DNA of 6,718 bases from Gammaproteobacteria bacterium (lineage in GTDB: Bacteria > Pseudomonadota > Gammaproteobacteria > UBA6429 > Thiohalophilaceae): positions 8,365 through 15,082 of the forward strand of contig QILH01000123.1 of NCBI GenBank assembly GCA_003233255.1, read 5' to 3'. The notes under the pieces are model-generated. The model was not told the DNA's origin. It saw only the letters and a program-made list of their open reading frames with translations, and searched no databases. Position 1 is the stretch's first letter, and every line of letters begins with the position of its first letter. The translations under genes and the position numbers were made by a program. Below, in pieces: positions 1-5,808 of this stretch.

Positions 1-1039
1 CCTGATTAAATAAGCCTTTAGGATCCATGGCTAATTTAATATTCATATTGAGCTGATGTAATTTTCCGGTTAGTGGCTCAAAAACAAGATCATCGGATCG
101 AGTATTTTTAAAAATGCTTGCATGACCGTTATGTTTCGCCACTAGCGTACGAATTAATTCAGAATTCTCATCGCTACACAGCCAGCGAAGTGCGCCGCGC
201 CATTCGATCAGTTGCGCGCCATTAATATCTAATGGCGGTGTCGAAGGGGGTAGAGATATGCGCCAGACTCTTTTATCGGTTTTGAAAAAATCGTGTTGGT
301 GATTTTTAATACTGTTCCAAAAGTCAGAGCAATGTTCGAGTTGTTCGCCACCCAAACCGGTCTTAGCTGCGGCAAGAGCTATTTTTGAACCGGATAAACG
401 AATGAAGAGTTGCTGGCCATCAAAACAACTTGCGCTGATCGGTAAATTTTTTAAACAGAGTTTATTGATTCGAGATATTGATGCGCGTTGAGTCAGTTCA
501 AAACAGAGCGTGATTTCGGCCTCTGGTTTTGGCAACACTTTAACGGAGGCATCCAGTATTAAACCGAGCGTACCTAGCGAACCGACGAGTAATCGGGAAA
601 GATCATAGCCCGCGACATTTTTTATAACTTCACCGCCAAATTTAAGGACTTCGGCTTTACCATTTATAATTTTCATCCCCAATGTAAAATCGCGTACTGC
701 TCCGACAAAAGGACGGCGTGGCCCGGATAAGCCTGCGGCTAAACATCCACCAAAGGTACTGTGTTCCGTAAAGTGAGGCGGTTCAAAGGCCAGCATCTGG
801 TTATGTTCGGCCAAGGCTTTTTCAATCTCAGTTAATGGTGTACCGCAACGCGCAGTCAAGACCAGTTCGGTAGGTTCATAATGAACAATGCCGCTATGTG
901 GTTTTGTATTTAACGGCTCCCCAATCTTTTGTTGAGCATAAAAGGCCTTGCTATCACCTGCACAAATTTGTATGTGCTGTTCATTTTCAATGAAATGAGA
1001 TACCTGTGATTGTAATGACTCAGTTTGATCAGACATCAT
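1..1039 (-). CDS. glcE: Glycolate oxidase FAD-binding subunit GlcE (3' end outside window)
   Basis: GlcE is a flavoprotein subunit of glycolate oxidase, which with GlcD and the iron-sulfur subunit GlcF converts glycolate to glyoxylate at the inner membrane. Translating the minus strand from the ATG at 1039-1037 gives an uninterrupted frame of 346 residues to the window edge. It carries the FAD-binding PCMH-type signature: a GG-CLAAGLSGPRRP stretch near residues 95-110, then FGGEVIKNVAGYDLSRL with N141-G144-Y145-D146, followed by VGSLGTLG (152-159). The last visible residues, DPKGLFNQ (339-346), match the usual C-terminal DPxGxFNPGR of the family, so only about 5-15 residues are missing. The start lies one base after the glcD stop, indicating one transcript and probably coupled translation; a second ATG follows directly, so the start could be 3 nt later. 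No clear Shine-Dalgarno is visible. I checked most of the frame and saw no stop or frameshift. Confidence 0.93.
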   Translation of the reverse strand, partial: MMSDQTESLQSQVSHFIENEQHIQICAGDSKAFYAQQKIGEPLNTKPHSGIVHYEPTELVLTARCGTPLTEIEKALAEHNQMLAFEPPHFTEHSTFGGCLAAGLSGPRRPFVGAVRDFTLGMKIINGKAEVLKFGGEVIKNVAGYDLSRLLVGSLGTLGLILDASVKVLPKPEAEITLCFELTQRASISRINKLCLKNLPISASCFDGQQLFIRLSGSKIALAAAKTGLGGEQLEHCSDFWNSIKNHQHDFFKTDKRVWRISLPPSTPPLDINGAQLIEWRGALRWLCSDENSELIRTLVAKHNGHASIFKNTRSDDLVFEPLTGKLHQLNMNIKLAMDPKGLFNQ

Positions 1040-1040
1040 T

Positions 1041-2531
1041 TTAAAATCGGTCAAGCTCGGGGTGGGGCAGCTCACCATTATGGACGTGCATGGCTCCCAG
1101 TTCTGCGCACCGATGTAATGTTGGCACGGCCTTACCTGGATTAAGCAAACGCTCCGGATCGAAGGCGGCTTTGATGTCGTGAAATTGTTGCAATTCCTGT
1201 AAGCCAAACTGAATACACATCTGGCCAATTTTCTCGATACCCACGCCGTGTTCACCGGTAATCGTGCCACCGACTTCAACACAGAGCTCAAGTATCTTTG
1301 CGCCAAACTCTTCAGTGCGTTTTAACTCACCCTTAATATTGGCATCATATAAAATTAAAGGGTGGAGGTTGCCATCGCCGGCATGAAATACATTGGCAAC
1401 CGCCAGCTTATAATGTTCGGAGAGTTCTTTTATTCTGCTCAGCACAAAGCCAAGTTGCGCTCGGGGAATGGTTCCGTCCATGCAGTAGTAATCAGGTGCC
1501 ATGCGACCTACTGCGGGAAAGGCGGATTTACGTCCTTTCCAGTACTCGAGTCGCTGTTGTTCTGATTCGGATACTCTAACCTCGGTTGCGTGTTCAGAAA
1601 TTATCAAGTTTTTGACATTTTGTATCTGCTGATTTACATCCTCGCGGTTACCATCGAGTTCACATAATAGAATGGCTTCTGCCTCCGTTGGGTAACCAAC
1701 CTGTGCATAGTCTTCCGCAGCACGGATGGCCAGCTTATCCATCATTTCCAGGCCGGCTGGAATGATGCCGGCTGATATGATGGCTGCCACAGCTTGCCCC
1801 GCGTGTTGAACATCGTCAAATGCAGCGAGCAATACCTGGGCATATTCCGGGATGGGTAATAATTTAAGCGTGACTTCGACGACAATGCCTAACATGCCTT
1901 CTGAACCGTTCATTAAGGCCAGTAGATCATATCCCGGGTTATCGTAGCCGCCTGTCCCAAACGTTACCAGGTCACCATCAATAGTCAGCACGGTAATTTT
2001 CTGCACGTTATTGACGGTCAGGCCGTATTTTAAACAGTGCACACCGCCAGAATTTTCCGCGACGTTACCGCCTATGCTGCAGGCAATCTGTGAAGACGGA
2101 TCGGGGGCATAATATAAGCCGTATTGTTTGGCTGCTTCGCTGATAGCAATATTGCGTACCCCGGGTTGCACGCGAGCCGTGTTATTAGCCGCATCGATCT
2201 CGAGGATCTTATTTAATTTAGCGAGACTTAATAACAAACAGTTTTTTTGAGGTAGAGCGCCTCCCGATAAACCTGTACCCGCACCGCGAGCGATAATGGG
2301 TACCCGATGGGCCGCGCATATTCGAACGATGGCCTGAATTTGTTCAATGGTGTCGGGCAGGGCGACAACCCAGGGTAATTCTCGGTAGGCCGATAAACCA
2401 TCGCATTCATAGACATGGGTATCTTCCGCTTCATGCAGGACGCTTTCCTTTGGGAGAATTAACTGCAAGCTATGAACAAAATTCTGTTTAGATATTGTTG
2501 GTCTGATCGTCGTTTTACTCTGTGAAGCCAT
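1041..2531 (-). CDS. glcD: Glycolate oxidase subunit GlcD (FAD-linked)
   Basis: GlcD is the catalytic-type flavin subunit of glycolate oxidase (FAD-binding 4 domain followed by FAD-linked oxidase C-terminal domain). Numbered from the ATG at 2531, the protein has 496 residues, close to the 499 of E. coli GlcD. It shows YECDGLSAYR at 41-50, the FAD-binding loop RGAGTGLSGGALP at 82-94, PDPSSQIACSIGGNVAEN starting near 143, HAGDGNLHPL at 383-392, GGTITGEHGVG at 421-431, and the GlcD-typical C-terminus with HRCAELGAMHVH. The frame is open to an earlier ATG at 2576 (511 residues). I prefer 2531 because it places the YECDGL motif at nearly the same position as in E. coli and because the added 15 residues are unlike the family N-terminus. 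Neither start has a strong ribosome binding site. glcE follows after one base. No glcC-type regulator is adjacent; the divergent neighbour is an unrelated membrane protein. Confidence 0.96.
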   Translation of the reverse strand: MASQSKTTIRPTISKQNFVHSLQLILPKESVLHEAEDTHVYECDGLSAYRELPWVVALPDTIEQIQAIVRICAAHRVPIIARGAGTGLSGGALPQKNCLLLSLAKLNKILEIDAANNTARVQPGVRNIAISEAAKQYGLYYAPDPSSQIACSIGGNVAENSGGVHCLKYGLTVNNVQKITVLTIDGDLVTFGTGGYDNPGYDLLALMNGSEGMLGIVVEVTLKLLPIPEYAQVLLAAFDDVQHAGQAVAAIISAGIIPAGLEMMDKLAIRAAEDYAQVGYPTEAEAILLCELDGNREDVNQQIQNVKNLIISEHATEVRVSESEQQRLEYWKGRKSAFPAVGRMAPDYYCMDGTIPRAQLGFVLSRIKELSEHYKLAVANVFHAGDGNLHPLILYDANIKGELKRTEEFGAKILELCVEVGGTITGEHGVGIEKIGQMCIQFGLQELQQFHDIKAAFDPERLLNPGKAVPTLHRCAELGAMHVHNGELPHPELDRF

Positions 2532-2576
2532 CACATAATCATACCCAGAGTTCAGCAATAACGCCATATGCAACAT

Positions 2577-2660
2577 GTTTAACTATACGATCCACAAGGA
2601 TATAGTCTCCGTTACAATCTTCTGGTGACGGGTATGATAAGATAACGGCAGGGGGCCATC
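2577..2660. promoter_or_regulatory. Divergent promoter region with imperfect dyad
   Basis: This 84-bp gap separates glcD (minus) from the membrane-protein gene (plus), so promoters for both directions should lie here or just inside the flanking genes. ACTATA at 2582-2587 is a TATAGT hexamer on the minus strand, one mismatch from the -10 consensus. It would start transcription near 2575, about 44 nt before the preferred glcD ATG. A matching TATAGT sits on the plus strand at 2601-2606. Another plus-strand candidate is TATGAT at 2633-2638 with a poor TTACAA at 2612-2617 (15-nt spacer). No -35 element is convincing. The two TATAGT hexamers plus TCC (2591-2593) and GGA (2598-2600) form an imperfect dyad over 2582-2606. 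Assignment is inference from hexamer similarity and gene layout. Confidence 0.35.
2650..2655 (+). promoter_or_regulatory. Ribosome binding site of the membrane-protein gene
   Basis: AGGGGG ends 5 nt before the ATG at 2661. It is a purine-rich Shine-Dalgarno candidate that supports this start for the 129-residue protein. Confidence 0.5.
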
Positions 2661-3050
2661 ATGATTCGTATTACTACAGTATTAGCCTTAGCAGTATTAA
2701 CCGCGATTATCGGTTTGTATTTACCCACTTTCCCGGCGCTGGATTTTTTTGCCATCCTGTTGAGTGTTATTGCGGGCTTGTATGTTGGTTTTTCATTTGC
2801 GGATGGTCGTGCGGATAAAATTGCGATCGAAATTAGTTTTGCCTTAGCAATTAGTGCTTGCGCATTATTTGGCATGTGGAAGTGGATCTGGTTAATACCC
2901 GTCGGATATTTATCGTTAACGATATGGAGTGCCTGGCATTATTATTTTTATCTTGGTGCGCGGGTCAAGGCCTGGTTTGCTCCGCTGTGTGCACTTTATT
3001 GTGGTTTGATTGGACTATTTATTTTTGTGCGATTTTTTCTGCTCGTTTAA
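2661..3050 (+). CDS. Small multi-pass membrane protein of unknown function
   Basis: I do not recognise this 129-residue protein with certainty. It is strongly hydrophobic, with probable membrane segments at about residues 5-21, 25-46, 55-71, 75-91 and 106-128, so four or five passes. The only notably polar loop is FSFADGRADK (44-53), between the second and third segments. Other features are an aromatic HYYFY patch (93-97), a short basic ARVK (100-103), and paired cysteines at 110 and 114. A GF-x-DGR loop followed by a conserved-looking W/H patch and a final W-x-P-x-C segment vaguely recalls small uncharacterised membrane families with a GFaxxDGR...WyxPxC layout; this is recollection, not a search result. 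An AGGGGG Shine-Dalgarno precedes the ATG by 5 nt. The stop is 41 nt before hslR on the same strand, so the two may share a transcript. Nothing in the sequence points to a substrate or partner. Confidence 0.8.
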   Translation: MIRITTVLALAVLTAIIGLYLPTFPALDFFAILLSVIAGLYVGFSFADGRADKIAIEISFALAISACALFGMWKWIWLIPVGYLSLTIWSAWHYYFYLGARVKAWFAPLCALYCGLIGLFIFVRFFLLV

Positions 3051-3091
3051 TTCATTTACTCTAATGTTATTTAATTAGTCAGGTTCTGTCT

Positions 3092-3472
3092 GTGGTGTCA
3101 ACTCGAATCGATAAATGGTTATGGGCGGCCCGGTTTTACAAGACCCGTTCGCAAGCCGGTGATGCGGTAAATGGCGGACATGTACGCGTAAATGATGTCC
3201 GCTGTAAGTCATCGCGGGCGGTGCAGCTTGAAGACAAAATTAGAATCAATAAAAACAGCACGCAGTTTATTGTATTAGTAAAACAACTTTCAGTAAAACG
3301 CGGTTCGGCACCACAGGCACAGCAAATGTATGAAGAAACCGAGCAAAGTTTGCAACACCGAGAATTAACGCAGGCGCAACGAAAGTTAAATGCGATGGCC
3401 AACCCCCGCCCACAAGGGCGACCGGATAAACGTCAACGTCGGCAACTAAAAAAATGGAGAGAAATCGAATGA
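3092..3472 (+). CDS. hslR: Ribosome-associated heat shock protein Hsp15 (S4 domain)
   Basis: Hsp15 binds free 50S subunits that still carry a nascent chain on peptidyl-tRNA, allowing recycling of ribosomes that dissociated prematurely, typically after heat shock. The product has 126 residues (E. coli 133). An S4 RNA-binding domain occupies about residues 4-52, beginning RIDKWLWAARFYKTRSQA, very close to the E. coli RLDKWLWAARFYKTR. It is followed by the family's helical, basic C-terminal tail with YEET near 80-83, RKLNAM (97-102) and GRPDKRQRRQLKKW (109-122). Together with the length, this tail separates it from short YbcJ-type S4 proteins and from pseudouridine synthases. The start is GTG at 3092 or the in-frame GTG directly after it (3095); AGG at 3081-3083 is the likely Shine-Dalgarno, 8-11 nt upstream. 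The TGA stop overlaps the ATG of the following NUDIX gene. No sigma-32 promoter is evident in the 41-nt gap upstream, so heat control, if present, would act from farther upstream. Confidence 0.94.
   Translation: MVSTRIDKWLWAARFYKTRSQAGDAVNGGHVRVNDVRCKSSRAVQLEDKIRINKNSTQFIVLVKQLSVKRGSAPQAQQMYEETEQSLQHRELTQAQRKLNAMANPRPQGRPDKRQRRQLKKWREIE
3456..3461 (+). promoter_or_regulatory. Ribosome binding site that selects the NUDIX start at 3469
   Basis: GGAGAG lies inside the end of hslR and stops 7 nt before the ATG at 3469. An upstream in-frame ATG at 3454 has no comparable site, only an A-run. The Shine-Dalgarno position therefore favours 3469, whose ATG overlaps the hslR stop as ATGA. Confidence 0.7.
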
Positions 3473-3906
3473 ACCGTCCAGTTACTCCGTTATTGGCAGC
3501 CGATACCATTATTGAGTTAATCAATTTACCCGGTGACCCCGTTGTGTTGATTGAGCGCAAAAATGAACCCTATGGTTGGGCAATACCCGGAGGTTTTGTC
3601 GATGTGGGTGAATCGCTTGAAGCGGCGGCGGTACGCGAAGCCAAAGAGGAAACCTGTCTGGATGTCGAGTTACTAAGCTTGTTGGGCATATATTCAAATC
3701 CCGCACGTGATCCGCGAGGGCATACCGTGACGGCCGTTTATGTCGCTCAATCAACAGGAACACCGATTGCGGCGGATGATGCTAAATCGCTGGATTTTTT
3801 CACCCTGGATCGTTTACCTTCGCCGCTGGCGTTTGACCACCAAATGGTGTTAGCCGATTATCAGCGGTATCGCGAACAGTCTGAAGTCGCGCCGTTACGA
3901 TTTTAA
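3469..3906 (+). CDS. NUDIX hydrolase, ADP-ribose pyrophosphatase-like
   Basis: This is a NUDIX-fold hydrolase of 145 residues, from the family that cleaves nucleoside diphosphates linked to another moiety, such as ADP-ribose or oxidised nucleotides. The NUDIX box G-x5-E-x7-RE-x2-EE is intact: G42, E48, R56, E57, E60, E61, so the metal-binding glutamates are present. The usual glycine after EE-x is cysteine (C63). YGWAIPGGFVDVGE (35-48) and NPARDPRGHTVTAVYVA (77-93) fit the COG1051-type ADP-ribose pyrophosphatase group, as does the PSPLAFDHQ segment (117-125) near the C-terminus. Substrate cannot be fixed from sequence. I start the gene at 3469 rather than the in-frame ATG at 3454 because of the GGAGAG site and the ATGA overlap with hslR, which implies translational coupling. 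The thioredoxin gene begins 20 nt downstream. Confidence 0.93.
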   Translation: MNRPVTPLLAADTIIELINLPGDPVVLIERKNEPYGWAIPGGFVDVGESLEAAAVREAKEETCLDVELLSLLGIYSNPARDPRGHTVTAVYVAQSTGTPIAADDAKSLDFFTLDRLPSPLAFDHQMVLADYQRYREQSEVAPLRF

Positions 3907-3917
3907 TAATTTATTTC

Positions 3918-3921
3918 GAGG
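3918..3921 (+). promoter_or_regulatory. Ribosome binding site of the thioredoxin gene
   Basis: GAGG followed by TAAGT lies 5 nt before the ATG at 3927, in the 20-nt gap after the NUDIX stop. It is a good Shine-Dalgarno and fixes the start. Confidence 0.7.
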
Positions 3922-3926
3922 TAAGT

Positions 3927-4286
3927 ATGGCCACCGTAGATCTGGACAGTAGTAATTTTGTAGACACCGTAAACAACAATGACATTGTGATCATTGATTT
4001 TTGGGCGCCCTGGTGTGGTCCCTGTCAGTCCTTTGCGCCGATTTACGATGAATTGTCTGATCAGTATACCGATGTTGTCTTTAGTAAAGTGAATACGGAA
4101 GAACATCAGGATTTAGCCGCACAATTTCAGATTCGTTCCATTCCAACTCTGTTGGTATTCCGTGAGCAAATTATTATTTATCAGGAAGCCGGTGCCTTGC
4201 CGAAAGATGGTTTGAACAAACTGGTTGAACAGATTAAGGCACTTGACATGGATGAGGTAAGGAAGTCGGTTGATACGGAAGATTAG
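3927..4286 (+). CDS. Thioredoxin-family protein with WCGPC active site
   Basis: This single-domain cytoplasmic thioredoxin of 119 residues is expected to reduce protein disulfides. The redox motif WCGPC is at 29-33 (cysteines C30 and C33), preceded by IDFWAP with the buried aspartate D24, and the cis-proline is P73 in SIPTLLVF (71-78). No signal peptide or membrane anchor is present. It differs from classical TrxA: the residue after the motif is Gln instead of Lys, the core reads QIRSIPTLLVFREQIIIYQEAGALP rather than the usual GIRGIPT core, and an acidic tail of about 15 residues (ALDMDEVRKSVDTED, 105-119) extends past the usual ~108-residue end. This suits an accessory thioredoxin better than the main TrxA, so I give no symbol. 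It is the last gene of the plus-strand cluster and lies 20 nt after the NUDIX gene; co-transcription with the NUDIX gene and hslR is likely. Confidence 0.93.
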   Translation: MATVDLDSSNFVDTVNNNDIVIIDFWAPWCGPCQSFAPIYDELSDQYTDVVFSKVNTEEHQDLAAQFQIRSIPTLLVFREQIIIYQEAGALPKDGLNKLVEQIKALDMDEVRKSVDTED

Positions 4287-4323
4287 CTTTTATTCATTCT
4301 GTATTTCTAACGTACCTGTTTAT

Positions 4324-4351
4324 TGTCATTCTGAGCGAGCGAAGAATCTTG
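4324..4351. repeat. Dispersed repeat of the GTCATTCTGAGCG type
   Basis: The stretch reads GTCATTCTGAGCGAGCGAAG and continues AATCTTG. It closely resembles the widely scattered intergenic repeat core CATTCTGAGCGAAGCGAAGAATCT known from many bacterial genomes, with one base missing in the central part. ATTCT (4328-4332) and AGAAT (4343-4347) form short inverted arms. Only one copy is in the window, so repetition is assigned from recollection of the motif. Confidence 0.5.
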
Positions 4352-4373
4352 ATTTTGTTTCGGTTATATAGAA

Positions 4374-4480
4374 AATTAATGGGGGTCAGAGACGTATTTT
4401 TTGCTAGCAGATCGAAAAATTATTAAAGGTCAGGTAAAAATACGTCTCTGACCCCAATTAATTTCTGACCCCAATTAATT
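4374..4480. repeat. Inverted-repeat element with GGGGTCAGAGACG ends (RAYT/MITE-like)
   Basis: The arms at 4374-4401 and 4436-4463 are inverted copies matching at 27 of 28 positions; the only mismatch is G4381. Both arms contain GGGGTCAGAGACGTATTTTT. They enclose a 34-nt spacer (4402-4435) that includes the palindrome TGCTAGCA at 4402-4409. The last 17 bases of the right arm, TCTGACCCCAATTAATT (4447-4463), are repeated exactly and in tandem at 4464-4480. Sequences of this GGGGTCAGA type are, to my recollection, common between genes of gammaproteobacteria and often lie near REP-associated tyrosine transposases, so a non-autonomous mobile repeat is the best reading. No transposase is present here. 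As RNA it would form a long hairpin between the convergent thioredoxin and moeA genes and might limit read-through, but it lacks a canonical terminator U-tract layout. Confidence 0.75.
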
Positions 4481-4487
4481 CTAATTT

Positions 4488-5765
4488 TTACATCAGCCCA
4501 TCAAATAAAATCACATCCACTTCTTCTCCGGCTGCGATTGAGCCGGAGTCTTGTGGGATAACGGCAAAACAATTGGCCTGACTCATCCCGCTTAAAATGT
4601 GTGAGGCCTGTATTCCTGATGCATCGACCATTAATTTCCCATCTTCATGTGTTGCAATGCCACGTTGATAATCGGTGCGACCGGGACGTTTTTTGATAGT
4701 TGATTTGGTGATGGCCTTCGCGGTGAGCGGTTGCTGATAAGCCTGCCCCATCATGTGGCGAAGTGCGGGTAAGGCGAATAAATAAAACGTCGCCATGACG
4801 GAAACAGGATTGCCGGGCAGGCCAAAAAACAGGGCATTGTTAATTTTACCCAGCGCTAAGGGCTTGCCGGGTTTCATGGCCACGCGCCAGAAATCCACCT
4901 TACCGATTTTATCTAACACCAATTTAACGTAGTCGGCCTCGCCAACCGATACACCGCCCGAAGTGATCACCGCATCGGCGATGTCGGCTGCATTTTTAAA
5001 GGCCGTTTCGATGGCCTGCTCATCATCCCGAATCACGCCCATGTCGATCAACTCAACGTCCATTTTTTTGAGCATGCCGAAGATCGTATAACGATTGCTG
5101 TCATAGATCTGGCCTTGTTCTAATGGCTCGCCAACCGAACGCAATTCATCGCCGGTTGAGAAAAAGGCAACGCGCAATTTACGCCTGATATTGACTTCCG
5201 GGTAACCCAACGAAGCCAGCAAGCCCAACTCCGCCGCACCGATCGTCTTGCCGATGGTTAACACGACACTGCCCTGTTGCATGTCTTCACCGGGATGGCG
5301 TACGTTTTGTCCAGCGCAATGCCCCTGGCCAACCGTAATGACATCACCGTCGCGGGTAATTTGTTCCTGCATGATCACCGTATCGGTACCATCGGGAATT
5401 TGCGCCCCGGTCATGATGCGCACGCATTGTCCGAGCTGAACCTTTCCGTCAAAGGAACCTCCAGCAAACGAAGATCCAATGACATTTAATTTAATATCCG
5501 CATCTGATTTTAAATCCGAAAAGTTAAGCGCATAACCGTCCATCGCCGAATTGGCAAAAGACGGGACATTGATCGGTGAGATAATATCCTCGGCCAGTAC
5601 CCGATCCAGGGCTGAACGAATGGCGACCCGCTCAATACCAGTAACCGGTTTTGCGAGTTGCGCTAATTGCTGATGAACCTGTTGCACAGTGAGTAACGAG
5701 GGGTTGGGCTCATCGCACCCCGCTTTAACATCAATAGGGGACGCAGTTACCGGGATATTTTTCAT
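4488..5765 (-). CDS. moeA: Molybdopterin molybdenumtransferase MoeA
   Basis: MoeA catalyses insertion of molybdate into adenylylated molybdopterin, releasing AMP, to form molybdenum cofactor in the cytoplasm. The product has 425 residues (E. coli 411), with an N-terminal extension of roughly 15 residues. All expected motifs are present in order: NSAMDGYA (72-79, with the active-site aspartate D76), RIMTGAQIPDG (116-126), FSTGDEL (202-208), GQIYDSNR (218-225), SGGVSVGEADY (269-279), MKPGKPLALG (297-306) and GLPGNPVS (315-322). The C-terminal domain IV has GRTDYQRG (362-369) and SHILSGMSQANCF (388-400), matching the E. coli SHIFSSFSLGNCF. The lysines in MKPGKP and the prolines in GLPGNP are kept, so the enzyme looks functional. 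An AAGG Shine-Dalgarno precedes the ATG by 8 nt. The gene lies 43 nt after mobB on the same strand, consistent with one mobA-mobB-moeA operon. It converges with the thioredoxin gene. Confidence 0.96.
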   Translation of the reverse strand: MKNIPVTASPIDVKAGCDEPNPSLLTVQQVHQQLAQLAKPVTGIERVAIRSALDRVLAEDIISPINVPSFANSAMDGYALNFSDLKSDADIKLNVIGSSFAGGSFDGKVQLGQCVRIMTGAQIPDGTDTVIMQEQITRDGDVITVGQGHCAGQNVRHPGEDMQQGSVVLTIGKTIGAAELGLLASLGYPEVNIRRKLRVAFFSTGDELRSVGEPLEQGQIYDSNRYTIFGMLKKMDVELIDMGVIRDDEQAIETAFKNAADIADAVITSGGVSVGEADYVKLVLDKIGKVDFWRVAMKPGKPLALGKINNALFFGLPGNPVSVMATFYLFALPALRHMMGQAYQQPLTAKAITKSTIKKRPGRTDYQRGIATHEDGKLMVDASGIQASHILSGMSQANCFAVIPQDSGSIAAGEEVDVILFDGLM

Positions 5766-5773
5766 AAAATGTA

Positions 5774-5777
5774 CCTT
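5774..5777 (-). promoter_or_regulatory. Ribosome binding site of moeA
   Basis: On the minus strand AAGG (in TAAGGTACATTTT) ends 8 nt before the ATG at 5765, supporting this start and hence the N-terminal extension of MoeA. Confidence 0.5.
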
Positions 5778-5808
5778 AGTAATGATATTTCAGATGACTG
5801 AATGAGCA

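Noticed and set aside
2531..2576. Signal peptide on GlcD
   Set aside because: The hydrophobic stretch belongs to the doubtful 15-residue extension, and GlcD family proteins are not exported.
3136..3402. Minus-strand open frame inside hslR
   Set aside because: It is wholly antisense to a well-supported gene and its translation resembles no protein family; it is a shadow frame. Similar open frames inside glcD, the NUDIX gene, the thioredoxin gene, moeA and mobB were rejected for the same reason.
4374..4463. Integron attC site
   Set aside because: The arms are long and almost perfectly paired, lack the core-site GTTRRRY layout and extrahelical bases, and no gene cassette or integrase is nearby.
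4447..4480. Two adjacent 17-bp direct repeats as a possible CRISPR or iteron remnant
   Set aside because: There are only two copies with no spacer between them, and the unit is simply the end of the neighbouring inverted repeat.
4374..4489. Canonical rho-independent terminator for the thioredoxin gene or moeA
   Set aside because: The hairpin is far longer than typical, has a 34-nt loop, and no clean T-run directly follows the GC-rich part of the stem in either direction. It may still slow polymerase, but I do not call it a terminator.
5766..5808. Molybdenum cofactor riboswitch upstream of moeA
   Set aside because: The gap from mobB to moeA is only 43 nt, too short for that structured element.
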